DNA of 64,000 nucleotides from Echiichthys vipera (GCA_963691815.1 OY829654.1:27353491-27417490), one strand, 5' to 3'; counted from the first letter of the stretch, positions 13,025-25,582 are shown. Numbers and translations are program-made. Notes: generated by a model from the sequence alone, not told the origin.

Positions 13025-15789
13025 TATTTAACTTCTGCCCTTACTACAAGCCTGACTAGGAAGTTGGAAGTTCCCGATTCCACCTGGGCGGACCAACCGC
13101 TTATGTCTACGTTATTCACATCACTAACCTTGTGGCGCATTTGCATTTAGCCAGCGAATGTCACCACAGATATTGGAATATTCTGCAAAAAGGCAAGTAC
13201 AAGTGCTTTCATTAGTGGGTCATATGATCAATGACCATTGTTTTAACTCACTCTTTGATAGATCGAAACTTAACTTCACATGTGCCTGGCGCTGGTACTC
13301 TCCAGCTGTTATTTATATTGATATTGGAGTTATTGGCATGCAACCTATTCTGTCGCTTAGGTATTAGGACTTGTTGCTTTATCATCATGACATTTGAGGA
13401 ATACGGTAAATTGCTGTCTTGATGAGAGTAAGAGTTTTTGTATGGATTAAACACATCTGATTTCAAGTGTGAATATTTCAACTTTAAAGTTATAATCCGT
13501 AAGATTTTCATTGAGCTAATTGTCTGTTAAGTAACTATCATATGATGCACTAATGAAAGCACTTTCCCGCACTAAAATCAAATGCACCGCACAGTTAGTG
13601 AAAGTTTTACGTCACTCAGCAGGGTTTGGTCTGCCCTCCTATCAGTTTGGAGCATGTGAAGGCATCCTGCCAAATCATACAGGAGAGAGCTACTACTACT
13701 ATCTACTGACGTCATACAGTTGACACTGTTTGTTTTGAAAGGAAAGGAAACAGCATGTGGCCTTAACACACCTGGGGCATGATGAATACACCTAATATAG
13801 ACGTGCAAATGTATTGCCCCCAGTGTGTTAAGGCGTTCTGAGGTGCTGATGGGTGTATTTTGTTTAACCATTTAACACAGCCCAGCTGGGTCCCTAGCTG
13901 TAGCTCTATTTTTAGTGTACAGCCATGAGAGTGGTGTCAATCTTCTTCTGCAAGAAAAACAATAAAATAATCTCTCAAATGATCAAACCCAGCAAAGACC
14001 TGTAGTAGAATGAAGCATTGGTAGCACTGCATTATTCAAATGGAATACAGTTGGCAGTGCAAAACATCACTGAGCAAATAAATCTGAGAATGATAACTTG
14101 ATGATGGATACATACAAAGCACCGCGCAGGTTCCCAGTCAGTTCCTCGGGTGGATGCGTGGGCAACAGAGACTTTGGGCGTAGGAGGCCTGATAGAATAC
14201 AGTGACAGCGTACGGGAGAAAGGACTGACGTGACATGTAATAAGTTCTTAAGCCGTTAAGTGATATTAAGTTCAGAAGTGGGATAAAGACTTCAAAGCCA
14301 GGGCTCGTTCTGCGGAAGTTTAAAGAGAATGTCAGGGTTATTTTTTTTAGAGTTACTGAACATCGGGTTCTTTCAGTCGTCTCTGCAATTCTTTTAACGT
14401 TTTGTCATCGTTTTGAAATAAACTTTACAGCCCAACTTTAAGCAATAAATGACAAGAATGTGACAATAAAGATTGGGAAATTGAGACTTCCTGTTATTCC
14501 TGTGGGATGCAGGATTGACAGAAAGCAGAGTGTGATGTGATGCAGCCAGTATATGAATATATCAGCTGTCATGTGGAGACACTTGAGGAAATGATGATCA
14601 ATCAGAGACTTTGAACAAGAAAAAAATGAGTTGAAGGGGAATTTAGAAAAGAATCAGTGCCATTGCTATCTTTTTAAATCTCTTTGTTAAATTTAATAAT
14701 TTAATAAATATAACTTTTCACAACACATGCAAAGTGACACCTTTGCATTTTTGTACACACGTCCTTGCATTGCCTTTTTTTCTGGTCGCAATGATAGCCT
14801 TGTTCCCGCGTGGTAATCCATGTTTTAATGTGCACACATTCATTTTGCTTCCTCAACTCTGAAGAAGAAGAAAAAGAAGAAAAACAAGTGTTATATAAAA
14901 ACAGGCTTATCTTGGTTTGCCAGCTTAGTTCACTGTAAGCCTTCAAGCATGGAGAATAAGAAGGGAGGAGTGGATCGCCAAGGATTCACTCCTGCTCTCT
15001 CTCTCGGCTGCTTTCGGCGTCCGCGTTGGCATCGCTGACAGCTGGAATAAAGTCTTAATGCACGAGGCCACGGTTGCTCTAGACGCTCTGACGCGGTTTC
15101 TGGAGATTTGTCGGCAACCATTTTGATGTTGTGCGAACGTGTTGATGCATGTCCACGCGAGGCCTGTCAGCGCGTGATACTCGTCCCCCGCTGAAGGTTT
15201 TCGTTTCATCTGTTTCCACTCTTCCCGTGGTTCACTCAACGACAGCTCTCCCTGAGCATGTCATACCTGTTCAGTGATGAATTCAGGTCAGAGTACCTGC
15301 CGGGTTTCCATCCACATGTTTTTATGCTAATTATAATGAGCAATTTTGGAATTATGAATAAAAATAGCAATCGTCAGTAGAATTCTCTAAATTTTATGTT
15401 ATTATGTTCTTGATAATATTTTTTTGTTTCCTAAACATTAAAATATTAAATCAAATTTTGAATTGGCTCTCAGATGAAAGCATTGAATATTGTTAACATT
15501 GAATAATAATAATGTCCAATAAATGGATGTTTTCTGATCAGTTTTCATAAGTAAACCGACCAAAAGGACACAAACGTGACCAGGGAGAATGGGATGGGAA
15601 TGTGGCTCATTTGTTTTTTGCTTTCATTTTAAAGCCTGAGTCATACTGGCATCACCATTAAGGCATAACATAACCAAACAACCTTTACATGGATCCCTTA
15701 GATTTGTTTTAAATTGTGACTTAGGTACGTACTGAGCAGGACATTTTACAGTTAAACTGTTCAGTCTCTTGTGAAACCAACTTGGTGAC

Positions 15790-16315
15790 TAGGGATGAAA
15801 CAGTTATAGGTTTAATGATAAACCGTGGTAAACTTCCAGATGATTCAGATTTGAATCATCATTTAAAGTAAAAAGCTTGATCACCACTTTGAAAAACTGT
15901 CCAGCATCAACCGAAGTTGTCAGCTGTCTACCAGACATGTGCGCAGTAACCTGGGTTTGTTTTTACTTGATGAAAACACGACGGCAGAAACAGAGCTTCA
16001 GAGATTTTTCAGCCTTCTAAGAGAGTCCAAGTCTGAAGTGTGGTCGTACTTTTGGTATTTATAACAGTGCTGTAGGAAAACTGATCAAAGATGGTAGCCC
16101 TGTGTGAGGAACACGCAGAAAGAAAATCGTTGTAAGAGGCTGTTTTTGATTTAATATCATTTGTGATTTTCAATATAAAACTTGTTGGAATGATTTCAGT
16201 GTGTTTATCAGTACTTTTTGAACGTTTTCAGCACATTTTAACAATACCGTGATGACACTGATAAACATGATATCTATATCTATATATCGTGATATGAAAT
16301 GTTCATACTGTTTCA
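15790..16315 (+). pseudogene. Decayed BED-zinc-finger (ZBED/hAT-type) transposon remnant
   Basis: The left edge reads TAGGGATGAAACAGTTATA, resembling the starts of fish hAT elements. The right edge includes ATCGTGATATGAAATGTTCA, a partial inverse. Inside, one frame gives KSEVWSYFW (about 16032-16058). A shifted frame then gives GKLIKDGSPV, a stop where cysteine is expected, then RKKIVVRG, the classic order of a BED zinc finger (E-W-x-Y-F ... C-x2-C ... K-x-x-V). The frameshift and stops show it is dead. It abuts the repeat beginning at 16318. Confidence 0.55.
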
Positions 16316-16317
16316 AT

Positions 16318-16705
16318 TCAATTGAATTTTATTTATAGTGCCAAATCATTACAAAAGTTATCTCAGGACACTTTACAGAGTAGGTAAAGACCACACTCAA
16401 TGACTTATTTATGATGTACATAGACCCAACAATTCCCCCGTAGAGTACGGTGGCAACGAAAACCTTCACTATAACAGACAGGAACGTCAGACAGACCCAG
16501 CTCTGTGGAGGACGGACATCTATCTTGACCGGTTGGGGAGGAAGAAAAGGAGAGAGAAAGAGAGAAATGACGGACAGATGGACAGAGAGAGACAAAGACA
16601 GACACAAAGACAGAGACAGACACACTTCCAGTAACTGTAATAATATCTATAGTAATGTGAATATGACTTATATGTTATGGCAGTTAATACAGCAGAATAG
16701 TAGAA
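16318..16705. repeat. Dispersed fish repeat, copy 2 (unclassified)
   Basis: Begins with AATTCAATTGAATTTTATTT, a phrase common at fish repeat boundaries, and from about 16360 matches the copy at 8083-8595 in the same orientation. It differs by small indels, for example around 16507-16530. The two copies lie about 8.2 kb apart in the same intron. Open frames on the - strand here (16329-16625) are compositional. Confidence 0.65.
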
Positions 16706-16928
16706 ACAAGCATCTCTACTGTTTCTACTGTTTTCTGTAGATTAGTGCCGATACACTGTAGCCTCAATGGCTTACCAAACAAGGAAAGAATGAAGTGAAA
16801 AATGGAGGGAAAAGACATCATTCTGCAAAATGGAGGTTCTATTTAAACAGATTTTTTTGTGATTATTGCTTGTTAACATTAACGCTCCTTGATTTCTCTC
16901 TTCTGTCTCATATTCTCACTCGCTCTAG

Positions 16929-17043
16929 GTGCCTATCCTGCGTCAATGGAAACTTCCCCTGTCACTGGTGCAAATATCGTCACATGTGCACGCAGGATGC
17001 CAGCGACTGCTCCTTCCAGGAGGGCCGAGTCAACACGTCGGAG
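16929..17043 (+). CDS. plxna1: Plexin-A1 exon: PSI domain 2
   Basis: The first base completes a serine codon. The frame then reads [20 protein letters not shown], followed by [18 protein letters not shown], ending on a full codon. It supplies cysteines two to seven of PSI domain 2; the eighth lies at the start of the next exon (EECPQ). CHWCKYRH is a hallmark of A-type plexins. NTS is a potential N-glycosylation site. The acceptor is CGCTCTAG at 16921-16928 and the donor is GTGAGG at 17044. The longer open frame from 16795 to 17286 around it is read-through of both flanking introns. Confidence 0.94.
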
Positions 17044-17373
17044 GTGAGGGTTCACGCTAACATCCGGAAGCACATGAGATTAAATACGCGCTCTTTCAAA
17101 CTATTGCGCACAAAGATTGAGAAGCGAAGACATACAAAGCAACACATGAATACATTTACAAATATTAATGCATGTGCACAGGCAGCACACACACACAAAC
17201 ACATATGGCATAGTAATAGTAATTCCAAGAGTGCAGCTGGGACCTGTTCACCATTTGAGTGTGTGTGTATGCGTGTGTATGAATGAGTGCTGCTGTGAGT
17301 GGCCCAGCAGCAGCTGTTGTACTCCAAGCAGCGTTGGATTTATTCACTTATAAACAAGTCGGGGTGAATGAGT

Positions 17374-17419
17374 ATGCAAATGGCAGTGCACGCTACCATC
17401 CCAAATGATATATTTGCAT
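17374..17419. promoter_or_regulatory. Inverted pair of octamer (POU) motifs
   Basis: ATGCAAAT at 17374-17381 and its inverse ATTTGCAT at 17412-17419, 30 bases apart, lie 330 bases after the PSI 2 exon. Both match the octamer bound by POU-domain factors exactly. No repeat was recognised at this spot. A regulatory role is inference only. Confidence 0.3.
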
Positions 17420-18116
17420 GAAAAGCCTCCCATCCCCTCATCCATCCATGAGCCGACTCCCTTTCACAGTCCCCCCATGTCTCCGTCTCACTGTCTCACA
17501 CACAAACACAACATACACCGACAAACACGAGTGAACTTTTTGCGTCTTTGAAAGTCGCACTTATCACCCGACCACTTTCATTTCAGATTTGTCTTTATTT
17601 CCAGGAGAAGTTTAAAACCACTTTTAGTGATAAACAAAGCAAAAGATGGCTGTTTGAGGTATTCTACTCCTTTTATTTTCTCTGGTTCCTCTGTTCTCAC
17701 CTGTGCTGTCAGATATCAAATCCTGTGTCTGTCCAATCAGAGTAACATTTTGTGTGTTGGACACAATTTCAAGCTGTCCCTCTTTGTCCTCTACTCAACC
17801 TTTTGTTGACTGTTCTCGCTTCTAACTTCTCTCTCATTCTTTTACTGGCTTAATCTTTCTTTGCAGAAAAAAATTGCTGCGCTTGTGTGTGTGTGCTTGT
17901 GCGTGTGTGTCGAGAGGGAGAAAGGGGGATAAGACATGACTCCACACATCCTGTCATCACGTGTCCTGTAAACACGCCAGGCTGACATCCATCCTCGTCT
18001 TGTTCCCAGAATCACAACATTTTTTTCTTCTTCAGATGTACTCCGTCTTTTTGGTGCAGCCGTTACCATGGTTACCGAGACACTTTGAATGTCAGGAGGG
18101 TTTTGCTGAATTTTGA

Positions 18117-18120
<4 letters not shown>

Positions 18121-18189
<69 letters not shown>

Positions 18190-18193
18190 ACAT
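18121..18193 (+). repeat. (CA)n microsatellite
   Basis: About 32 pure CA units followed by a short imperfect tail (CACATACACACATAC). A (CT)n array follows 120 bases later. Confidence 0.97.
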
Positions 18194-18310
18194 ACTGTAG
18201 CAGCGCCATCATCACATCCTTCCATAGATTATCGTTATTAACAGAGCAGAGGGTGAAGAGACAGCTCTCGGCGCGTGTAATGGATGGGTGCATTTGTTGT
18301 GGTCAATCCT

Positions 18311-18313
<3 letters not shown>

Positions 18314-18363
<50 letters not shown>
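18314..18363 (+). repeat. (TC)n microsatellite
   Basis: About 25 uninterrupted TC units. A homopurine-homopyrimidine tract of this length can adopt triplex structure. Confidence 0.97.
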
Positions 18364-18366
<3 letters not shown>

Positions 18367-19398
18367 CTGAATAGGTAGCATTTTAAAGCAATGCATATGC
18401 AATAGTAGCTTTGTCGTCACACATTTATCTCATCTAGCCTTGGTTTTGTTCCAGTTTGCCAGTTCGTAGCCCCTGCTGAAAGCAATATTGCCCATCTCCG
18501 CTGCCGGGAAAAGTTTCCCCCTGTGTCATTAGCAGTAGGTTGCTAAAGTGATTGAATTCACACTACACTGGTTATCTTCCCAAAGGTATTTGTCATATTT
18601 CTTGAGGCTGACTTCACTTCATATCTGATAAAAGTCTGTGAATCTATGCCACAGGTACATCACAAAAAATACACTTTTTCCTCATCCTGTGTGCAAACAG
18701 ATCACAGACCACTAATGTAATTCTCTGATGTCATTTCCTGGATATGTAAATATATATAAGTCAGCTGTGTTGTGACAGCAGATAAACAGAGAGGCACATT
18801 AGGGGCGACCAGGCAGAAAATTGCCAGAGTCAGAGAAACACTTGAGAAGGCCATGAACAGAAATGTGTATAAACACGAACAATGAGAGAAACGAACACCA
18901 GGACCAACAAACAGAGACAAACAAATTTGCTCTGCTTCAATGAATCCCGGCATTGAGCTGGTAGAGCCGGCCGGGCCCGACGCCGAGCCCGGGGGTTGCT
19001 TCAAATGACTTCATTCAGATTCAAGGAAATAGGAAAAAATAAGATAATAATAAGAACCAAAAGAAAAAGTAATAGAAAAAGAGGTTTGTTTGCATTTATT
19101 TTCCTGTCTACCAGCCTGCCTCCTTACTTGTTCACTGATTGCAATTGCTCCCTTGTTAATTAAGTAAGTTCATTTTGCATGGTGTCGCTTTTCACGCAGG
19201 ATTTTTTATGTTCCGCAAATTAATTGATGCAGTACACGACTGACAGCAGAGACAAAATGGCTGCCAAGTAACAGCCCCAGCTTTGACAGGAAGTGCCTTT
19301 TTTTGGTTGTGGGTGTAAAACGCCACATCTCCGTGCAACAACAGTCTCTGGGCCTTGTTTCAGAAAGGATTAAAACTCTAAGTCTGTTCGCCCTAAAC

Positions 19399-19871
19399 CA
19401 GCGGTGTCAAACTTCAATTCACAGTGGGCCAAATTTAAAAACTGGGACAAAGTTGCGGACTAAACTCAATATTTACTGCAAATGTGCATGTTTCCCCTTC
19501 TCTCCAGATGTGTAACGTTTAACCTTTTCAGTGCAGGTCCTTGTTCTTGTCGTGGTGTTTCTTCTGTTTGATTCTTTGGTTACAGCCACGGTGGCTCTGC
19601 AGACGAGACAAACAGCCCTTTACCTTCAGAAACAGATCATCTGCCTCCCACCGCTGCTGAAGGATCCTGTTCTCCATCTTTCTTTGGGTCGTTTTTGGGG
19701 AGGGGTGGATTAAGTTTGTCTGCAGAGACTGGTAGCATGGATGCTCATGTTTGTCAACAGAAAAGTAAACGTGTATGTGCTTTATACTCACGAGGCCAGC
19801 TCTCATAGAACCTTGATATGATCTTGCAGGCCAAATGTAATTATACTGCAGGCCAGATTTTGACACCCCTG
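19399..19871. mobile_element. hAT-type MITE with perfect 8-bp target duplication
   Basis: The element starts CAGCGGTGTCAAACT and ends TTTTGACACCCCTG, its inverse with one change. It is flanked by CCCTAAAC on both sides (19391-19398 and 19872-19879), a perfect 8-bp target duplication. The CAGGGGTGTCAAA terminus is well known for hAT-type non-autonomous elements of fish. The internal phrase GGGCCAAATTTAAAAACTGG also fits. The 112-codon open frame on the - strand (19528-19866) has no recognisable transposase feature. Confidence 0.88.
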
Positions 19872-20610
19872 CCCTAAACGAAGAACATTCGGGATTTGGG
19901 GTTCCAGATAGAGACTTAAATTAAAATGTAGGTCTGCCTCTGTGAACCTATCCAGTCACCACCTTTCCTAAAAATCCAGACACACTGTTTCATTTCCTCA
20001 TCGCTCCAGTCAGTATGGAAGCAAGTACTGCAGAGCATTAATTAGCAGAGGTTTACTGTATGTCAGAATGAAAATCCTTAGTTTATTTCTCCGGACTCTC
20101 TAAAGTTACCGCTTTAATGCACCGTCAGTCATTTCATTGAATAGCTGTTTTTGCCCTCATATATTTAAATATTCAATACAACTCAGAGTAAAACCTCTGC
20201 ATGTCCCTTTTTTTATATAATACTGTGATTATTTGCAGACAGTTGTCAGTTCCTTAGAGCCGTTTCATTAAAACGCTTATTGCACATAATGTGTCATTCT
20301 AATTATCTCTTACTCACGATGTGATCGGTCACATTGATGGAACATAATTCCTATAATATTGGAGATTATATGTTAACATTTCTGAGGGAGCAGGATGGTG
20401 ATGCAGCTGCAGAATGTCGTTTTTTAATAGGCTGTCCTAACGTGCTTTAACAGCATTTCCGTAACTGTGTTTCAATTGACTGCATTTGTTAAAGCAGCTG
20501 AAATAAAGCCACTGATTGCTGTTGAGGCAGGGTCCAAATGGATGTCTGACATTGTAATATACTGTATTTTAACCTTGATGCATTTTCAAATGCAATCATC
20601 AAACATTATT

Positions 20611-20962
20611 AGAAGAAGAATTCCTTTATTTGTCCCGCAATGAGGAAATTCAATTTTCACTCTATTATTATTTTTCATGTTACGCACACACAGGCCCGAA
20701 ATACACACACACATGCACAGACAGGACCTATACATGCAACTAATGGAGAGATGTTAGAGCGAGGGGGCTGCCAGGGACCTGGCGCTCCGAGCAGTTCGGG
20801 GTTCGGTGCCTTGCTCAACAGCTCCTCGGCAGTGCCCAGGAGATGAACTGGCACCTCTCCAGCCACCAGTCCGCGATCAATTCATGGTCCACACAGGGAC
20901 TCAAACCAGCAACCCTCTGGTTCCCAGCCAAGTCACCTATAGACTGAGCTACTGCCGCCCCA
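20611..20962 (-). mobile_element. tRNA-derived SINE, - strand
   Basis: Read on the - strand it begins TGGGGCGGCAGTAGCTCAGT, with a tRNA-like A box (TAGCTCAGT). It then has a degenerate B box (GGTTTGAGTCCC), a body containing GAGCAAGGCACCGAAC, and ends TTGCGGGACAAATAAAGGAA plus a CTTCTT tail, as in L2/CR1-mobilised fish SINEs. It is the same family as 24904-25242, in opposite orientation. Confidence 0.85.
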
Positions 20963-22186
20963 CAGATTTTTGTTTTATTACTGACAGATTGTGAGCTTAC
21001 AATGTCTCCATGTTGTTGATCTAGCCCGTACATGCATTACTATCTCTACATGTACTGGATTCAAATGGAGGCGTGGCCTTTAATTTACCTGTTGCCATGG
21101 TGACTCTTGTTGTTTCGGTTCAACCTGCTCAGAGTTGATTGAACTTACTCACTAGCTGTAAGTCTACTCAGAGTTCAATGTTAGGCTTATTGGTTTGTTA
21201 TTGATGATATCCTAGCATTGCATTGCATTACATATTATTGAAAGTAACCATGAGGAACAAACACGTATGCGCACATTTTGAAGAAGGGCATCAAAACCAA
21301 ATAAATGACGTATGTTTTGTAGTTACAAAGTCTTTTTTTTCAAAGTTGTATCAGTAACTTTGAACTCATGCTCGCAGGAAGCACAGCCATATAAATCTCC
21401 GTCATACACTCAATGTAAGTGTTCTGGAGCAATCGAGTCGAGGGAGGCATAGCAAGCGTGCGGGAAAGAAACACAGCCCCCTCATTCATTCCACAGAGAC
21501 TACTGAGTTTGCACAGTGGACTCGGCAAACCAAACACAGCATTGTCTGGCACACTTTTTTGCCACAAAACAATGGCGTTTCATCCAGCAACCCACCCACA
21601 AGTCAAATTCGTGAAAGCACACATAACTGATGGATTACTTTGGAACATGAATGATGTATTTCTACTTTTTACTCTTTACCCTTTTGCTCTAGATTCATTC
21701 GTCTGATACCAAAGTTTTTGCTAGGTAAAAACAATGAGGGTGCGATTATGGTCTTCCATCCAAGATCCCAATTGACCTCCACACCCGTGCTTTGTGCCTA
21801 GCTTTCAGCATTCGCACAACGACTATTAAGTTCTTGGATAGTGTTGGTTTTTGGCCAGTTATTTATTTATTTATTCATGCTTTAGGAAAGTGTAGCTTCC
21901 AGGGGGTATTTGTTTAGGTCGGATGCATGCATTTAGACTGAGTGAAGTCATCTGAATCCGTCAAAAGAAGTGCTCATGATGAGCCAGTGCTTGTTCTGCA
22001 TCAGCCGTTCTGAAATAGTTTATTCAACTATAAAGGCACTGACCTTTTCAACATGTGAAACTGCAACTCCCAGTTCTGTCTCAGTGTAGTGTGATCTTCT
22101 TTCTTTCCTCCCTCCTTCATATTTCTTTCTTTTCCCCTGCTTCCGTCCTGCATTTCTTACCTCCTCGCTTCCTTCCTATCTCTTTG

Positions 22187-22205
22187 CCCCCCCCCCCCCC
22201 CCCCC
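22187..22205 (+). repeat. Homopolymer (C)19 in a C/T-rich tract
   Basis: Nineteen C in a row inside a pyrimidine-rich stretch at about 22090-22270, which also gives the proline- and serine-rich open frame at 22055-22273. That frame is not a gene. Confidence 0.95.
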
Positions 22206-22957
22206 ATCTTCATTCATCCCTTATCTCATGCTTCTCCCCTTTCTCCTTCTTTCCACTTACTCCCTCTGCCTAGAAGCCTGACCTCCTTACACTCAAGTGA
22301 AAAACTGTAGGTCCATGATGCATTGCTGCTGCACCGGAGAACCACTGGCTTCGTAGCCTTGCCTCATTGATAATCATTAGCGGGCTGTGTTAGGCTCCAG
22401 ATGAACAGAAGGTGAATATAGATATGTGGATCAGTGTTAGCCTCCACGCTGCTAATTAGGGAATGAATCATCATGATGAGTGAGTTTGTTACATACAGTG
22501 GTCATATCTTTCTGTCATGTCACCTTGCGGTTGCAGAAAGCGCTGACACAGGCATGCAGGAATGCATGTTTTCATGCAAACAAACACACACACACACCAA
22601 GCCAACCTTTCTACACAAATAATGTACCCGCATGGTATCACTGCTCAAAGCATGCCTTGAACGTCACCAGTCGTTTTTTAACCGCTAACCCAATGAGCTT
22701 TCCTCTTGTTCACCCATTCCCTCACTCCTTCAACAAGTCAATTATCCGGAGCCAGACATGCTCTCTTTTTGTCTCTCAGCTAAGGGTGTCAGAGTTACAT
22801 CTGTCTCTCCATTGTTGCTGGAGCACAGGCTGGTACACAGTTCTGAGTTGCCCAGCTCAGAGGCTCTGGGGCTGGGGCTGGCACAGAGCAGGCTTCCCTT
22901 CTCCCTCTGGGTCTCTCTGGCTGGGGGAGCTGCCTGCCTGCCACTGATCAGACTCAG

Positions 22958-23209
<252 letters not shown>

Positions 23210-24003
23210 ATTATTCAAAGTGTATTAAAACTTAAAGATGCATCTCCAGATGCCTCTCTGATCGTTGGCGTGTTTAATGGGGAGAGACAGATGAGATGAG
23301 AAGCGAAAGGTGGAGCATCCACTATGAAACATAAGGGGAGGAGTGTGGCAGTGGCCTAGTTGTTAGAGAAGAAGCAAGCTTGCTAAAAACAACCAGGGGC
23401 CTCATTTATGAAACTATGTGCACACTGCACATAAAAATATTTAGAAATTAGCCACCTGCAAAAAAAGTGTTCACTTTCTTTCATGCAGGTTTCCCAAATG
23501 TTAACACTTAGAGTGTCACATCCAACCCCTTCAGTTTCACAGTTAACAACACAGGGTTAATTAAAGGCATTTGAATTGAATACACTGACCCTACCTCTGA
23601 AAATGCCTCTGAAGGTTGTGTTAGAATATCCCTGAGGCTTGAATTTAATAAATGGAATATAAATAGAAGCGCTATCACAAGACCCTGGCTTGATGTATTA
23701 TTAAGTGTTTTCTCACTCCAGAGGAAGGTCACAGGTCACGATAAGATGCCTCTAATTAAGTTTATGTCAGGGAGCTCATTTTAATTGTCTCATAATTCCA
23801 AAGAGATGGCAGATTGGACTGTGCATGTGTCCAAATTACTCAAGGCCAATTTGTCAACAAGCCTTATGAAATTAGGATTGATTGCACATGGGGTTCAGTT
23901 GGCATGCTTAACTAAGGCTTGGGGAAAATGTTTTTTTAAAAAGTAGGAAAGTAGAGACATTAGCAGATGCGGGGATGTGATACAGGAGGAATGAGATAAA
24001 GGA

Positions 24004-25456
24004 AGACTACATCTATAGTGCATATGGGTATTCATAGTGTATTATAATGCATTTATAATGCCTCATGACTACATTCATAAACACATATGATGCTTTCTGA
24101 TGCACCACATACGGTAAATCAACAGTCACAAAACATAAATGTAACCTATAATGATGTATAAGTTCAAGTGTCTTATGGATGCTCCCGACTAGTTATAAAT
24201 GATGTCATTTGATGGGGTTTATAATACATTATGCTCACCTACACACCTTTACAATCAGCTGTAGTAAGGACTCACAGTGTGATATAGTAGTCCATGCAGT
24301 TTTATATTTTATTGTACGTGTTATGTAAAATAAAGTACATATTGATGCATCTATAGTAACGCATGCTTTATCTTGAAGTTTCATTGCCGGTGGTCGGACA
24401 TTTAAAAGAATCGATGCTGCATCATAAGTGATCAGCATAAAAGATGCCAAAATGTTGATAAACAATGCAGAAAATTACACGTAAAATTTTCAAACTCACT
24501 GTTTTAATCCCATCGTGAGAATAAAGCTTAATAAAATGTGTTTTGTCTTGTTTTACTTTGTACATATCATGTAGGTTTTATAAGTTACGGTTCCGTTCCT
24601 GCGTCCTGGTTTATCTGTGTCATTGTTACATAATAATCACTTATGATGCAGCATACATTATTTTAAATGCATGCAAATGCACGGCACTTTAATTACCACC
24701 AACAATGAAATGTCAAGATGAAGCGTGCATTATTATTCAGTAAATGCACCAATATGCACTTTACTCAACTTAACACATACAATGATAAGGTATGATACTG
24801 CATGGACTATTAAAGCATACTGTGAGTCCTCACTACGGCTGATTGTTGAGGTGCGCATAGGTGAGTATAGGTTTTCATAATGTATTATAAACCCCATGTA
24901 GTTGGGGCGACTAGTAGCTCAGTCCATAGGTGACTTGGCTGGGAGGGTTGCTGGTCCGAGTCCCTGTGTGGACCATGAATGGAGCGTGGACTGGTGGCTG
25001 GAGAGGTGCCGGTTCATCTTCTGGGCACTGCCGAGGTGCTGTTGAGCAAGGCACCGAACTCCCAACTGCTTGGGGCGCCGGTCACTGGCAGCCCCCTCGC
25101 TCTAACATCTCTCAATTAGTTGCATGTATATTGGTCCTGTGTGCGCATGTGTGTGTATTTCGGGCCTGCGTGTAAAATGAAAAAATAGAGTGAAAATTGA
25201 ATTTCCCCATTGGGGGACGAATAAAGAAATTCTTCTTCTTCTATAACTCCAAGAGCATCCGTAAGGGCACCTTTGTCTACTACCAATACTGATACTACTT
25301 ATAAATCATTATAAGTCAAATCTACACTATAATGTTTTATGACTGTTGATATGGTATATCAGAATGCATTTTGTGTATTTACGAATGTTGTCATGAAGCC
25401 TTATGAATGCATTATAATTCACTATGAATGCCGTCATAATGGACTATAGATGTTGC
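24004..25456. mobile_element. Long inverted-repeat (foldback) element, copy 1, split by a SINE
   Basis: The left arm (about 24009-24460) and right arm (about 24640-25453) are inverse copies. ACATCTATAGT near 24009 pairs with ACTATAGATGT near 25443. GGGGTTTATAATACATTATG at 24215 pairs with the CATAATGTATTATAAACCCC block near 24876. CAATCAGCTGTAGTAAGGAC near 24253 pairs with GTCCTCACTACGGCTGATTG near 24826. GCATCATAAGTGAT near 24419 pairs with ATCACTTATGATGC near 24637. The arms are therefore about 450 bases, with about 180 bases between. A SINE sits in the right arm. No transposase was seen. A relative lies at 55327-55885. Confidence 0.75.
24904..25242 (+). mobile_element. tRNA-derived SINE, + strand, inside a foldback element
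   Basis: The head starts GGGGCGACTAGTAGCTCAGT (A box) and has GGTCCGAGTCCC (B box). The body contains GAGCAAGGCACCGAAC, and the 3' end reads ATTGGGGGACGAATAAAGAA plus TTCTTCTTCTTCT. This is the same family as 20611-20962. The head lacks a paired acceptor stem, so it is not a tRNA gene. It interrupts the right arm of the surrounding foldback element and so arrived after it. Confidence 0.88.
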
Positions 25457-25530
25457 CTTCATAGAAAGGGCTACCAGAAAGGTAGAAAGAACCAGGCTGG
25501 TAAAGTGGTAATAATGAATGATCAGACAGA

Positions 25531-25582
25531 GACATAAGAGTGGGAGGGAGCTACATTAACAGCTCCCTCCCACTCTTATGTC
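25531..25582. repeat. Perfect 22-bp hairpin with 8-base loop
   Basis: The arm at 25531-25552 (GACATAAGAGTGGGAGG...) is exactly inverse to 25561-25582 (...CCTCCCACTCTTATGTC). The loop is ACATTAAC. A short TCCTGG tandem repeat follows directly (about 25586-25622). Purpose or element of origin not recognised. Confidence 0.9.

Noticed and set aside
16795..17286. 163-codon open frame considered as a whole gene
   Set aside because: Only 16929-17043 is coding (PSI 2 exon). The rest is intron read-through beyond clear AG and GT splice sites.
19528..19866. 112-codon - strand frame
   Set aside because: It lies within a non-autonomous hAT MITE and shows no transposase features.
24904..24975. tRNA-like sequence with A and B boxes
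   Set aside because: It is the head of a SINE. The ends do not pair as an acceptor stem, and a SINE body and tail follow. The heads at 20962, 41887, 54731 and 57736 were treated the same way.
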